64,000 bases of DNA. It comes from G965237725 sp965237725 (GTDB lineage Bacteria > Pseudomonadota > Gammaproteobacteria > Arenicellales > Poriferihabitantaceae). The stretch lies in contig OZ250151.1 of the NCBI GenBank assembly GCA_965237725.1, positions 868,001 to 932,000 on the forward strand. Direction: 5' to 3'. Below the pieces are notes generated by a model, which saw nothing but the letters and a program-made list of their open reading frames with translations, did no database searches and had not been told where the DNA came from. Shown here in pieces: positions 1 to 9,582 of the stretch. A program made the position numbers and the translations under genes. Within the stretch, counting starts at the first letter, position 1, and each line of letters starts with the position of its first letter.

Positions 1-70
1 AATTTCCGTAGACCAGCGTGACGACCAGAGTAATAACCAGAGTTGATATCAGGATGGGAATTCTTCTCAT
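1..70 (-). CDS. Start of a membrane or exported protein, cut by the window edge
   Basis: Only the first 23 codons are present, reading leftwards off the window. They begin MRRIPILIST and continue as a single hydrophobic stretch rich in L, V, I and T, typical of an N-terminal membrane anchor or signal sequence. It lies 48 bases downstream of the yqeY-like gene on the same strand, so it could be co-transcribed. A weak AGGG lies about 7 bases before the ATG. The product cannot be named from this fragment. Confidence 0.4.
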   Translation of the reverse strand, partial: MRRIPILISTLVITLVVTLVYGN

Positions 71-118
71 AGGGGCCCTACTTTACCCAAGAAGAATGAA
101 TTTTACCTTAAATATCCC

Positions 119-562
119 TTAAGAAAGCTGTGCTTTTATTTTAACACTCACCGCGCCCATGTCAGCACGACCCTGAACCTTTGATTTTACGATTCCCATT
201 ACCTTACCCATGTCTTTCATAGTCTGCGCGCCGGTTTGCTCCATAGCAGCGGTGATTAGCAGATCAACCTCATCTTCCGCCAACTGCTCGGGCAGGTATG
301 TCTCGAGGATTGCAATATTGGATTTCTCCTTATCAACAAGATCTTCCCTGTTACCTTTAATAAACTGCTCCGCTGCGTCATTGCACTGTTTAACCATTTT
401 TTGAATGATCAGCAGCACGCCCTCGTCATCCAGTTCAACACGATCGTCTACTTCTTTCCTTTGTATTGCCGCCCTTAACAGGCGGATGGTTTCCAGTCTG
501 ACTTTTTCTTTATCACGCATTGCTGTCTTCATGTCAGCAATGATTGTTTCCTTTAAATTCAT
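119..562 (-). CDS. yqeY: GatB/YqeY domain protein
   Basis: The 147-residue product begins MNLKETIIAD and has the compact all-helical YqeY form: an N-terminal helical region (RDKEKVRLETIRLL, about residues 16-29) followed by a small C-terminal domain with the PEQL and GKVMG motifs. YqeY resembles the tail domain of the GatB amidotransferase subunit and is proposed to bind tRNA-related substrates; its exact role is not settled. It sits directly downstream of rpsU on the same strand, the usual gammaproteobacterial order, which supports the call. Length is normal for the family. Confidence 0.92.
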   Translation of the reverse strand: MNLKETIIADMKTAMRDKEKVRLETIRLLRAAIQRKEVDDRVELDDEGVLLIIQKMVKQCNDAAEQFIKGNREDLVDKEKSNIAILETYLPEQLAEDEVDLLITAAMEQTGAQTMKDMGKVMGIVKSKVQGRADMGAVSVKIKAQLS

Positions 563-646
563 CAGCTTATAACTTAATCCGGCGAATTCCAGATTGGCTT
601 CAGACTAAATCGAAATGGGCCTGACGCCAAAAATATCCGGATTGTA

Positions 647-862
647 TTAATACAATCTTCGGTGTCGCGCTCTTTGCCGGGATACCCGTTTCATTTCTCG
701 TCTAACCGCAGCATCACCATCACGTTTTCGGATTGTGGTCGGTTTTTCATAACATTGACGACGACGTGATTCAGTAAATACACCCGCGCGTTCACATGCA
801 CGACGAAATCGTCGCAGAATGACATCAAAGGGCTCGTTTTGGCGAACTTGTACAGACGGCAT
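647..862 (-). CDS. rpsU: 30S ribosomal protein S21
   Basis: A 71-residue, strongly basic protein beginning MPSVQVRQNEPF, with the S21 signature (ALRRFKR-like segment, RRQCYEKP, and an Arg-rich tail ending RHRRLY). S21 joins the small ribosomal subunit late and helps initiation. The length matches E. coli S21. It is followed by yqeY, whereas dnaG, often next in gammaproteobacteria, is not visible before the window ends. The 239 bases upstream to the next gene hold no other gene. Confidence 0.97.
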   Translation of the reverse strand: MPSVQVRQNEPFDVILRRFRRACERAGVFTESRRRQCYEKPTTIRKRDGDAAVRREMKRVSRQRARHRRLY

Positions 863-1101
863 AAAATTCAGTTCCAGTTAGGTTCAAAAGGGGCGTGATT
901 GTACTGTATTTTTGCCCGAAGTTCACAGCGGAAATGGATAAATTTCAACTAATTCATTGACTCGGAATGAGCCCGGTGATGGTCAGATTGAATTTTGATG
1001 ATAGTGGCTTAACTTATTGATTTAATTTGGTTTTCTACGAAACCTTGAAATCTAGAATAGCCGATCCCATGAATTGACTAAATTTCTTTGCGCATAATGG
1101 C

Positions 1102-1914
1102 TCAAAAGCCCCAATATTCCCCTAAAAGGTATGCATACCCTTGGTAATCCTCTTCCCTGGCTACAACCCTGTTTTCTCCGACCACTTTTAAACCAAATAA
1201 ATCGGATAACCCATCCAATGGACTATCTCCATCGACGGACAACAGAGCATCGGTAAATGTTTTCACCAGTTTCTCGGGTATCCCGGGACCTACAGTAAAT
1301 CCGTAATGCGGTGAAATTTGACTTTCAAACAAAATTTTAATCTGACTCGATTTTTTATCCGACCAGGTTTCAAAGGCTTTTTTCGGCAAAACCGCAGCAT
1401 CGCATTGACCTTGCAACAATGCTGCGAGTTTGGGTTCCATTCCTCGAATAACTACCAAGGATGGCTGGGACCAGCCAGAACTATATTGATCCATCAGAAT
1501 TATTGCATCCAGGTTTGGTAATGCCGATGCACAGGCTTTTTTGCCCTCCAGATCCGCTAGTGAATTAATCTGATTATCATCAATAATCACAATCACATAA
1601 GTCAGACTGGATGAAAGACCTACAATTGGCCGATGCGCAATATTTTCGATTCGCCAGCTCACAAAATGTGGTGCATCCAGAACTAAATCATAATTGCCCT
1701 GTTGCATATTATGCAAATAATTTGGCCAGTTTCCAGGAAACACATAGGTCACCTGATCGCCCGAGACAGCGGACAAATAATCCGCAACGGGCTGATAAAT
1801 TTCCTGACTGTCTTCAGCTGATTCAGTCGGTGGCGCAGAAAACAAAACTTCAGCGGCCATTACTGTATTAGACAATAAAAGTAGTGCCAGGTATTTAATC
1901 GCTTGGTTTATCAT
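1102..1914 (-). CDS. PhnD-like periplasmic substrate-binding protein
   Basis: A 270-residue product with a signal peptide (about residues 1-20, ending NTVMA). The mature part looks like the phosphate/phosphonate-binding PhnD family: FSAPPTESAEDSQEIYQPVADYLS at the start, a GNYDLVLDAPHF segment near residue 75, and a second lobe with QCDAAVLP. Such proteins capture a small ligand for an ABC importer or for a sensor. No permease or ATPase gene is adjacent, so it is an orphan binding protein and its ligand cannot be stated. It is divergent from mltA with about 65 bases between the starts. Confidence 0.8.
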   Translation of the reverse strand: MINQAIKYLALLLLSNTVMAAEVLFSAPPTESAEDSQEIYQPVADYLSAVSGDQVTYVFPGNWPNYLHNMQQGNYDLVLDAPHFVSWRIENIAHRPIVGLSSSLTYVIVIIDDNQINSLADLEGKKACASALPNLDAIILMDQYSSGWSQPSLVVIRGMEPKLAALLQGQCDAAVLPKKAFETWSDKKSSQIKILFESQISPHYGFTVGPGIPEKLVKTFTDALLSVDGDSPLDGLSDLFGLKVVGENRVVAREEDYQGYAYLLGEYWGF

Positions 1915-1979
1915 TTCAATTTAGAATAAATCGCGCTTTTCTCGGCAAAATAATTTAATTCAACTGGTCTTAAGGTAAT

Positions 1980-3146
1980 ATGCGTATACCCCACAATCAT
2001 CAACATCCACTTTTGTCTAAGCTGCAAAAATTATCGATTATATCTGTTTGCCTGATGCTGTTGTCATCCTGCGCACTGTTCAAAGCCAGACCACCAGGGT
2101 TTGGGCCGGCGCTGGATTGGAATGATATCGATGGCTGGGATCAGGATAACCATGCCCAAATTTGGCCAGCCATCCAGAGCAATTGCAAGGCCGTATCTAA
2201 AAGGCCAGACTGGAAAGAAATTTGCGCCGCAGTTCCATTGCTCAATCAACCCGATGACAAATCTGTAAAACAGTTTTTTGAGAACTGGTTCGTCCCCCAC
2301 CAGCTCTATGGTCAGAGTAAAAAACAACAAGGTCTAATAACCGGATATTACGAACCACTTCTATTTGGAAGCAGGACCCCTGATCAGCGCTATCGTTATC
2401 CGATTTACCAACAACCCGCATCTCTGCTAACCATCGAGCTAGGAGAATTATATCCGTCGTTGAAAAATAAACGTATTCGTGGTTTGAAAAAAGGCAATAA
2501 AATTATTCCCTTTTATTCCCGGGAACAAATTGAAGCCAATCGGGAACTGTTATCCGGCAATGAATTACTCTGGATCGACGATCGAGACGCCCTATTTTTT
2601 CTTCATATCCAGGGTTCGGGCCGGGTGCAGCTGAACGAAGGTAAGACCGTAGGTGTGGGCTATAGCAATCAAAACGGTCATCCCTATGTAGCCATTGGCA
2701 GAATTTTGCTGGAACAGGGTGAGCTGGAACGAGAAAAAATTTCGTTATTTACAATCAGACAATGGCTGCAAGACAATCCAGCACAGGCCGAGGACCTACT
2801 GAACAAAAATCCGAGTTATGTATTCTTTGAATTAAGAGAACAACCCGAGCAAGGTCCCGTCGGTTCCCTTAATGTTCCCTTAACTCCGGAACGCAGTCTA
2901 GCCATCGATCCGAAGCTGGTTGATCTGGGAACCCCGATCTGGCTAAGTACTAATTTCCCTGGAGAATTAGGTAAATCTTATCAGCGGCTAGTCATTGCCC
3001 AGGATACCGGCGGTGCGATAAAAGGTCCGCTGCGAGCAGATTTATTCTGGGGATTTGGCGAATACGCTGAGCGCGCCGCAGGGGTGATGAAAGAGTATGG
3101 GGAAATGATAGTTTTACTGCCGACATCTATGGATTACACCGAATAG
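1980..3146 (+). CDS. mltA: Membrane-bound lytic murein transglycosylase A
   Basis: A 388-residue lipoprotein. The N-terminus is basic then hydrophobic and ends in a lipobox, LLSSC, with Cys31 as the lipidated residue. MltA-domain motifs follow (LITGYYEPLL near residue 118, GSGRVQL near 215), then the C-terminal 3D domain with AQDTGGAIKGPLRADLFWG, including the Asp expected in catalysis. The enzyme cleaves the MurNAc-GlcNAc bond of peptidoglycan, forming 1,6-anhydromuropeptides, from the inner face of the outer membrane. The Mpl ligase encoded about 1.7 kb away recycles the peptide from such products, a sensible functional pairing. Confidence 0.95.
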   Translation: MRIPHNHQHPLLSKLQKLSIISVCLMLLSSCALFKARPPGFGPALDWNDIDGWDQDNHAQIWPAIQSNCKAVSKRPDWKEICAAVPLLNQPDDKSVKQFFENWFVPHQLYGQSKKQQGLITGYYEPLLFGSRTPDQRYRYPIYQQPASLLTIELGELYPSLKNKRIRGLKKGNKIIPFYSREQIEANRELLSGNELLWIDDRDALFFLHIQGSGRVQLNEGKTVGVGYSNQNGHPYVAIGRILLEQGELEREKISLFTIRQWLQDNPAQAEDLLNKNPSYVFFELREQPEQGPVGSLNVPLTPERSLAIDPKLVDLGTPIWLSTNFPGELGKSYQRLVIAQDTGGAIKGPLRADLFWGFGEYAERAAGVMKEYGEMIVLLPTSMDYTE

Positions 3147-3239
3147 TTTCCAATTCGGATAACAATAAATCACCCATCGCAATTACCCTCTACCTCATTT
3201 AACCCTGCGCTTATAGATTCCAAGCATCACCGTCAAAAA

Positions 3240-4334
3240 TTACGTAAATTCGGCGACGATTTGTTTTCCAACAAAATCATTTCGCCAACCCGTGAGTAAT
3301 GCGATCTCATCACCCCCTGTAACCAGTGCTTCGATGTCATTTCGATTGGCGAGCAGGGATTGACTGATATTGGCATCCTCAGCAACCTGTTTGAGTTTTT
3401 TCATAATTGCCTTGACCTGGCTTTTTTGTTCACTATCAATGGCTTCATGCCGCGACCACACAGGATTATCGTTATCATCAAATTCATGGGTATTTATGAT
3501 TTCGATGAATTCATCTCCTGAGTTTCTTATGACCCCAGGACTGAGACCTTCAATCTGATTCAAGGCGTTAATCGATTCAGGTCTTTTAAAACATAAATCA
3601 ATTAGCGACTGCGAAGGTAATATCCATTCCCTGGGTCGATCACTTTTCTGGGCCTTGGTTTCTCTCCAGATGGCAAGCTGTTTGGCACATTGCTGATGTT
3701 TTGGTGGGATTTTCGACCCGCCTTTCAAACGTTTCCAGGCATCTTCGGGTTTTATATCATAGTCCCGAAGATTTAAAATGCGCTCGCATTCATCTTCCAG
3801 CCAGGCCACTCGCCCCAACCGAGTTAGTTCTTCATTTAGGAACAAACGTAGCTCATTTAAATAATTCACATCATCCACCGCATATTTGAGCTGAGCCGGG
3901 GACAAGGGTCGCAATCGCCAGTCGGTACGGGTGTGGGTTTTGTCCAGGGTGACATTACATACCGATTCCACTAATGCTGCATAACCCACCTGCTCACCAT
4001 GCCCACAAAAAGCTGCAGCTATCTGGGTGTCATATAAATTACGTAACGGCTTGTCCAGTCTTAAATCCAGCGCTTCCAAATCCTGCCGACAGGAATGAAT
4101 AATCTTGACCGCGTCACCATTAAAGCTCAATTCCAATGGGGTCAGGTCTTTAATGGCCAGGGCATCCACACAGAATGTATTAAATGGCGTATGCACTTGA
4201 ATCAGGCACAACAACGGATAATATGTTTTCTCCCGCAAAAATTCGGTATCAACTCCGACCCAGTTCGCTGCACTGGCAACTTCCAGGCATTGCGCAAGGG
4301 CATTGGAATCATCGATAAGTTTTATTTTTGTCAT
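3240..4334 (-). CDS. rnd: Ribonuclease D
   Basis: DEDDy 3'-5' exoribonuclease with the first motif VGVDTEF near the N-terminus, a second with the QDLEALDL segment, and YAVDDVNYL as the third (Tyr-Asp). These are followed by a C-terminal HRDC-type helical region. RNase D trims tRNA and other stable RNA 3' ends. I place the start at the ATG giving MTKIKLIDD, because this fits the family's N-terminus. An in-frame ATG seven codons upstream (4355) is possible; neither has a clear ribosome-binding site. It is convergent with mltA and divergent from the membrane protein at 4379. Confidence 0.93.
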   Translation of the reverse strand: MTKIKLIDDSNALAQCLEVASAANWVGVDTEFLREKTYYPLLCLIQVHTPFNTFCVDALAIKDLTPLELSFNGDAVKIIHSCRQDLEALDLRLDKPLRNLYDTQIAAAFCGHGEQVGYAALVESVCNVTLDKTHTRTDWRLRPLSPAQLKYAVDDVNYLNELRLFLNEELTRLGRVAWLEDECERILNLRDYDIKPEDAWKRLKGGSKIPPKHQQCAKQLAIWRETKAQKSDRPREWILPSQSLIDLCFKRPESINALNQIEGLSPGVIRNSGDEFIEIINTHEFDDNDNPVWSRHEAIDSEQKSQVKAIMKKLKQVAEDANISQSLLANRNDIEALVTGGDEIALLTGWRNDFVGKQIVAEFT

Positions 4335-4378
4335 GACAGTAATGATATCATCCACACAGAAAATTAACTGACCTTACC

Positions 4379-4897
4379 ATGCTTGCAATTATTCCAACCT
4401 TATTTCAGATCTGTCTGTTCAAGGCAAAACCTCAGGACCTGCCAACTTCCCACAGAATTCTGATTGCCATAATTCTCGCAACCTTTGTCTTGTTCATGAT
4501 TAGAAACACTCTGTTGGCCAAGGAAGCCAATATCATCGGAATATCTATTGTCCAGGTTGCGTTGCTCGGTATAGGCCTGAAAATTCTGCTCACCCTGTTT
4601 TCAAAATCTGAACGCTGGTTACAGGCAGCTACCGCATTGTATGGCTGCTCATCCATGATATTACTGGTAATAATCCCAATCATATTGACAGCAACCAATC
4701 TCAATATGTCCAGCGACAGTTTGTCTTTGTCGAAAATACTAATCATCGCCACCAGTTTTTGGTACTTCGCAATTATCATAACCATTTTTAAGGAAACTCT
4801 GGAGATCGGCACGGCCCTGGCATTTTTGATAACCGTTGTGCTTGAGGTTTCGTTCGCAATTATTTTGTTAAAAATTTTTGGGAATCAAATTTTGTGA
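4379..4897 (+). CDS. Small integral membrane protein of unknown function
   Basis: The 172-residue product is almost entirely hydrophobic, with about five predicted membrane segments (for example residues 27-42, 50-70, 85-105, 118-135 and 145-168) separated by short polar loops. I recognise no catalytic motif and cannot assign a family. The stop codon overlaps the GTG start of mpl (GTGA at 4894-4897), so the two are probably translationally coupled. In other gammaproteobacteria small YIP1-like membrane proteins occur near mpl, but I cannot confirm membership here. Confidence 0.75.
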   Translation: MLAIIPTLFQICLFKAKPQDLPTSHRILIAIILATFVLFMIRNTLLAKEANIIGISIVQVALLGIGLKILLTLFSKSERWLQAATALYGCSSMILLVIIPIILTATNLNMSSDSLSLSKILIIATSFWYFAIIITIFKETLEIGTALAFLITVVLEVSFAIILLKIFGNQIL

Positions 4898-6279
4898 AAA
4901 TTTTTATCGCCGGAATTTGCGGTACCTTCATGGCAGGAATTGCTCAACTTGGAAAAGCAAAAGGATTTAATGTGGTGGGTTGTGATAGCAATGTCTACCC
5001 GCCCATGTCGACATTGCTGAAAACTGAAGGCATTAATGTTTTCGAAGGTTACGAATCAGAGATATTAACCCAGGCGAAATTTGACAAAGATTACGACAAG
5101 GTGATCATTGGTAATGCCCTGTCCCGGGGTAATCCCCTGGTTGAATTTGTGCTAGAAGAAAACCTGAGTTATCAATCTGGCCCCCAGTGGTTACACGACA
5201 ATATTCTGATTGATCGAAAAGTAATTGCGGTTGCAGGCACCCATGGAAAAACCTCAACCGCCTCCATGGTCAACTGGATCATGCATAAATCCAACAACAG
5301 CCCTGGATATTTGATTGGTGGCAAGCCTGGTAATTTTCAGAACTCCGCAGAAATCGGCAGCAGTCATTGGTTTGTAATTGAGGCGGATGAATACGACACC
5401 GCCTTTTTTGACAAACGATCAAAATTCGTCCACTACAACCCCCACGTTGTGGTGCTGAACAACCTTGAGTTTGATCACGCTGATATTTTCAGCGACCTCG
5501 ACCAAATCAAAACCCAGTTCCACCATCTGGTTCGAATTGTTCCTCGATCGGGCACAATCATTTTCAATGATGACGACCCAAATATCGCTGATGTTCTTGA
5601 AATGGGGTGCTGGAGTAACCGCCAGGGATTATCCATAAAGAATAAGTCGTCGCACTGGTATGCCAGCGCCCTGTCATCGGACAATTCCAGTTTTGAAATT
5701 TTTAACGCCAGCAAACCCGCGGGACAAGTAGAATGGCCCTGTATCGGTGAACACAATATGCAGAATGCCCTGGCCGCCGTTGCCTCAGCATCATTAGCCG
5801 GCATAGACACACAACAAGCCTGTAATGCCCTCGCAACTTTTAAACCCACCGACCGTCGACTCCAGTTGTTATATCAAAACGAAAACATATCTCTATACGA
5901 AGACTTTGCTCACCACCCTACTGCAATCAGACTGACTATTGACGCCATCAAATCCAAGTACCCGAAGCGTAAAATAATTGTTGTGGTTGAACCTCGGTCA
6001 AATACCATGAAAAGCGACGTCCACGGCGATTTTCTCGGCCAGTCACTTGACGATGCGGATTTGGCATTTATCTATCAAACCCAGCAACTGGACTGGCAAC
6101 CAGAACAATTGAACACCAAAACACAATTGCGCGTATCGAAATCCAGAGATGAATTATTCGACAAAGTTGGTTTGAGCATTGAACCAAATAGCGTTATTAT
6201 TTGCATGAGTAATGGCAGTTTTGATGGTATTCCTGCCGCTTTGAAGGAACGCCTTGAAAATAATGCTGTCGAATCTTGA
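4894..6279 (+). CDS. mpl: UDP-N-acetylmuramate:L-Ala-gamma-D-Glu-meso-DAP ligase
   Basis: A 461-residue Mur-ligase-family protein. It starts with GTG, giving MKIFIAGICGTFMAG, the Rossmann-like first domain of Mpl. The ATP loop is AGTHGKTSTAS (about residue 115), followed by EADEYDTAFFD and the HNMQNALAA segment of the central domain. The C-terminal domain includes YEDFAHHPTAI. Mpl reattaches recovered murein tripeptide to UDP-MurNAc in the cytoplasm. The length is normal. It overlaps the preceding membrane protein gene and the dsbA-like gene follows on the same strand. Confidence 0.96.
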   Translation: MKIFIAGICGTFMAGIAQLGKAKGFNVVGCDSNVYPPMSTLLKTEGINVFEGYESEILTQAKFDKDYDKVIIGNALSRGNPLVEFVLEENLSYQSGPQWLHDNILIDRKVIAVAGTHGKTSTASMVNWIMHKSNNSPGYLIGGKPGNFQNSAEIGSSHWFVIEADEYDTAFFDKRSKFVHYNPHVVVLNNLEFDHADIFSDLDQIKTQFHHLVRIVPRSGTIIFNDDDPNIADVLEMGCWSNRQGLSIKNKSSHWYASALSSDNSSFEIFNASKPAGQVEWPCIGEHNMQNALAAVASASLAGIDTQQACNALATFKPTDRRLQLLYQNENISLYEDFAHHPTAIRLTIDAIKSKYPKRKIIVVVEPRSNTMKSDVHGDFLGQSLDDADLAFIYQTQQLDWQPEQLNTKTQLRVSKSRDELFDKVGLSIEPNSVIICMSNGSFDGIPAALKERLENNAVES

Positions 6280-6321
6280 ATCCAATATCACTCAATTAAT
6301 TATCAGCAATTATTTATCAGT

Positions 6322-6978
6322 ATGAATACGAAAAAAGACGTTTGCTCCATGATTGTCGCAATTTGTTTTTCTGTTGCGTCGGGTCTTACCATTGTCAATG
6401 CTCAGGATGATCCGTTTATTGAAGGCGGTCATTATGAATTACTCGACGAAGTGCAACCCGTCCAGACCGGTGACAAAATTGAGGTTGCTGAACTATTCTG
6501 GTATGCCTGCCAACATTGTTTCAAACTGGAACCCTATATCATTGAGTGGCAGAAAAATATTCCGGAAACCGCTGAGTATGTATTGATCCCGGCTTTATTG
6601 AACCCGCGTTGGGAATTTCACGCACGTATCTATTACACATTTGAAGCTCTTGGGGTAGTTGAACAACTACATGCAAAATTGTTTGTGGCCATACACGAAC
6701 AAAAACGCAACATTGATTCAGTGGACAGTCTCGCGGATTGGGCGGCAGAACACGGTGTAGATCGACAACCTGTTATCGACACATTTGATTCTTTTGCGGT
6801 GGAGAATAAAATAAATTTTGCCAATGTCATGGTTAGGAAATATGGTATTGATGGCGTGCCCGCAATAATTATTGATGGTCGATACAGAACTTCTGTGGGC
6901 ATGGCTGGTAGTCATGAAAAACTGATTGAAGTGATCAATTTTCTGATTACTAAATCCGCACAGGCTCGCGCCAGTTAG
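6322..6978 (+). CDS. DsbA-like periplasmic thiol:disulfide oxidoreductase
   Basis: The 218-residue product has a signal peptide (about residues 1-27, ending IVNA) and a thioredoxin fold with an inserted helical domain. The active site reads FWYACQHC, with Cys63 and Cys66; the usual DsbA motif is CPHC, so the first variable position is Gln instead of Pro. The cis-proline loop is GVPAIIIDG. The family donates disulfides to periplasmic proteins. Changes in the CXXC dipeptide tune redox potential, so this may be less oxidising than classical DsbA; that is inference. Confidence 0.9.
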   Translation: MNTKKDVCSMIVAICFSVASGLTIVNAQDDPFIEGGHYELLDEVQPVQTGDKIEVAELFWYACQHCFKLEPYIIEWQKNIPETAEYVLIPALLNPRWEFHARIYYTFEALGVVEQLHAKLFVAIHEQKRNIDSVDSLADWAAEHGVDRQPVIDTFDSFAVENKINFANVMVRKYGIDGVPAIIIDGRYRTSVGMAGSHEKLIEVINFLITKSAQARAS

Positions 6979-6991
6979 AAAACTAATTTAA

Positions 6992-7906
6992 ATGGCGGCT
7001 CAGCCTGCTGCACTGCCAGAGATTCACGGCCACCGCGGTGCCCGAGGCCTTTATCCCGAAAACAGTCTCAGGGCAATTCAGGTCGGTATCGAAAACGGCT
7101 GCGATGCCATTGAAGTTGATTTATGTATCAGTGCAGATGATCAGGTTGTAATACACCACGATCCGGTGCTGGCACCTTATCTGGTAAGAGAGCAGTCGGG
7201 TCGCTGGATAGATCGGGAGATCCTGATTCGGGAACTTAGTCTGGATCAGATTAAAACATTCGATGTCGGTCGAATTAATCCAGATTCAAATTATGCTGAA
7301 CTTTATCCTCAGCAAATTGCGGTTGATGGCACCAGAATTCCGACTTTGGCTGAATTCATTGACCTGGTGCAGCAGTTACAAAGTGACATCACATTTAACC
7401 TGGAGCTTAAAAGCACGCCCTATAATTTAAATATTACCCCGGAAGTTCACCACTATATCGATCTGGTGCTGACTGAAATACAACGCCATCAGATTGAACG
7501 CCGTGTGTTTTTACAAAGTTTCGACTGGCGGCTGATGCTGACGGTTAAGCAGAATTTACCTCAGATTAAAACAGGCTTGTTAACCGATCTGCAATCTAAC
7601 GGAAATCCACGCTCACCTCTTGCCGGGCAACCTACACATTGGACAAACAACCAGGATCTTGCTGACTTCAATGGCAATATTCCCGAGATGATTCATTCCT
7701 TAAACGCGAATGTCTGGTCCAGCAACCATATGGATCTGACCGCAGATGATGTTCAACAGGCCCACGATCTGGGTCTGGAAGTTTATGCGTGGACTGTGAA
7801 TCAGATTAGCGACATGAATCGAATGATTGAAATTGGGGTAGACGCCATCACCACGGACTACCCCAATGTACTCAATGAACTGTTGAACGGAGGATTAGTG
7901 AACTGA
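6992..7906 (+). CDS. Glycerophosphodiester phosphodiesterase
   Basis: A 304-residue GDPD-family TIM-barrel protein. The signature HGHRGARGLYPENS occurs at about residues 11-24, followed by AIEVDLCISADDQVVIHHDP, which supplies the metal-binding Glu, Asp and His residues, and NLELKSTP later in the barrel. It hydrolyses glycerophosphodiesters to glycerol-3-phosphate and an alcohol. No signal peptide is visible, so it is probably cytoplasmic, of the UgpQ type. It starts 13 bases after the dsbA-like gene and is likely co-transcribed with it. Confidence 0.92.
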   Translation: MAAQPAALPEIHGHRGARGLYPENSLRAIQVGIENGCDAIEVDLCISADDQVVIHHDPVLAPYLVREQSGRWIDREILIRELSLDQIKTFDVGRINPDSNYAELYPQQIAVDGTRIPTLAEFIDLVQQLQSDITFNLELKSTPYNLNITPEVHHYIDLVLTEIQRHQIERRVFLQSFDWRLMLTVKQNLPQIKTGLLTDLQSNGNPRSPLAGQPTHWTNNQDLADFNGNIPEMIHSLNANVWSSNHMDLTADDVQQAHDLGLEVYAWTVNQISDMNRMIEIGVDAITTDYPNVLNELLNGGLVN

Positions 7907-7942
7907 GTATTGGATCTAATTTTGATCGAATCATTTTCAGAA

Positions 7943-9466
7943 CTAGTGTTCGCCGCCGGCTTTGAAATTAAATACCGCACCAGAGCGTATGCCCGAAGGC
8001 CAGCGCGAGGTAATGGTTTTTAGTTTGGTATAAAAACGAACACCCTCGGGGCCATGGATTGCATGATCACCAAATAACGAACGTTTCCAGCCACCAAAGC
8101 TATGAAAAGCCATGGGTACGGGGATTGGAACATTGATCCCGACCATGCCGATTTGTATACGATTACTGAAATCACGGGCTGCATCACCATCCCGGGTAAA
8201 TATCGCGGTTCCATTACCGTATTCGTGATCATTAACCATTTGCACCGCCTCTTCATAGCTCTTCGCCCTGACGACGCTCAATACCGGTCCAAATATTTCA
8301 TCGGTGTAAATAGACATGTCCGTGGTCACATTATCAAATATGGTAGCACCAACAAAACAACCATCCTCCGCCCCTTTAACCACTGTTCCGCGTCCATCAC
8401 GAACCAGGGTTGCACCCTCTTCCACACCTTTGTCGATATAGCCTTCGATTCGGGCTTTGGCATCGGGATTAATCACCGGCCCCATTTCTGAATCCGTCTG
8501 GGTATAGGGACCCACTTTCAGTTTATTCAGAGTCGGTACCAGTTTCTCAATCAGCGCATTCGCGGGTTCATCGCCAACAGAAACCACAACCGAAATGGCC
8601 ATACAACGTTCTCCCGCAGACCCATAAGCGGCACCCATAACGGCATCGGTGACCTGATCCATGTCGGCATCGGGCATGACCACCATGTGATTTTTGGCAC
8701 CACACAACGCCTGAACCCGTTTATTGTGTGCGGTTCCCGTATGATAAATATATTCACCGATAGCAGTAGAACCCACAAAACTGACTGCCTGGACCCGATC
8801 GTCTGTCAATATGGTATCCACTGCTTCTTTATCACCATTGACAACATTTAACACACCATCAGGCAACCCCGCCTGTTTCATGAGTTCAGCCAGTAGTAGT
8901 GGGCAGGAAGGGTCCCGCTCAGAGGGCTTAAGGATAAATGTATTGCCACAGGCAATGGCCATGGGGAACATCCACATCGGCACCATGGCTGGAAAATTAA
9001 ATGGGGTGATTCCGGCACATACTCCTAATGGTTGACGAATATTCCAGGAATCAACCCCGCCGGCCACACTACCCGAATGCTCGCCTTTGAGGACCTGAGA
9101 TATACCACAGGCAAATTCCACCACTTCCAGTCCACGGGTAATCGACCCTTTTGCGTCATCCAGGGTTTTACCGTGCTCTGAGGATACCGCTTCCGCCAGT
9201 GCATCCATATTTGATTTGATTAAATCCCGGAACGAAAACATGACCTGGGCGCGACGCCCCGCCGGGGTTGCTGCCCAATCCGGGAAAGCGTCCTGGGCAA
9301 TAGAGATAGCATTTTTCACTTCATCGCTGCTAGCCAACGGCACCTGTTTGACTACGGCACCTAATGCCGGGTTATAAACATCTCCAAATCGTCCACTTTC
9401 GCCCGTGGTTTTTTGTCCATTTATATAATGGTGTAATTTTTCGATTTTAATTGACTCTTGTTTCAT
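7943..9466 (-). CDS. mmsA: CoA-acylating methylmalonate-semialdehyde dehydrogenase
   Basis: A 507-residue aldehyde dehydrogenase of the MmsA type. GVCAGITPFNFPAMVPMW and the nucleotide segment LKPSERDPS are characteristic. The catalytic Cys lies in GSAGERCMAISV rather than the generic GQRC context, which distinguishes MmsA from most ALDHs. It converts methylmalonate semialdehyde or malonate semialdehyde to propionyl-CoA or acetyl-CoA in valine, beta-alanine and inositol breakdown. It is transcribed alone and convergent with the GDPD gene. The MITE begins 117 bases upstream of its start. Confidence 0.95.
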   Translation of the reverse strand: MKQESIKIEKLHHYINGQKTTGESGRFGDVYNPALGAVVKQVPLASSDEVKNAISIAQDAFPDWAATPAGRRAQVMFSFRDLIKSNMDALAEAVSSEHGKTLDDAKGSITRGLEVVEFACGISQVLKGEHSGSVAGGVDSWNIRQPLGVCAGITPFNFPAMVPMWMFPMAIACGNTFILKPSERDPSCPLLLAELMKQAGLPDGVLNVVNGDKEAVDTILTDDRVQAVSFVGSTAIGEYIYHTGTAHNKRVQALCGAKNHMVVMPDADMDQVTDAVMGAAYGSAGERCMAISVVVSVGDEPANALIEKLVPTLNKLKVGPYTQTDSEMGPVINPDAKARIEGYIDKGVEEGATLVRDGRGTVVKGAEDGCFVGATIFDNVTTDMSIYTDEIFGPVLSVVRAKSYEEAVQMVNDHEYGNGTAIFTRDGDAARDFSNRIQIGMVGINVPIPVPMAFHSFGGWKRSLFGDHAIHGPEGVRFYTKLKTITSRWPSGIRSGAVFNFKAGGEH

Positions 9467-9582
9467 GGTTTTTTCCTGTTGGCTTCTAATGCCAGATTAA
9501 TTTGAAGTATGCACTAAACCTACTGTATTCCAATGCAACAATGTTTTCAATTCGATTAAACAGTAATTTTTAATATAAAAAT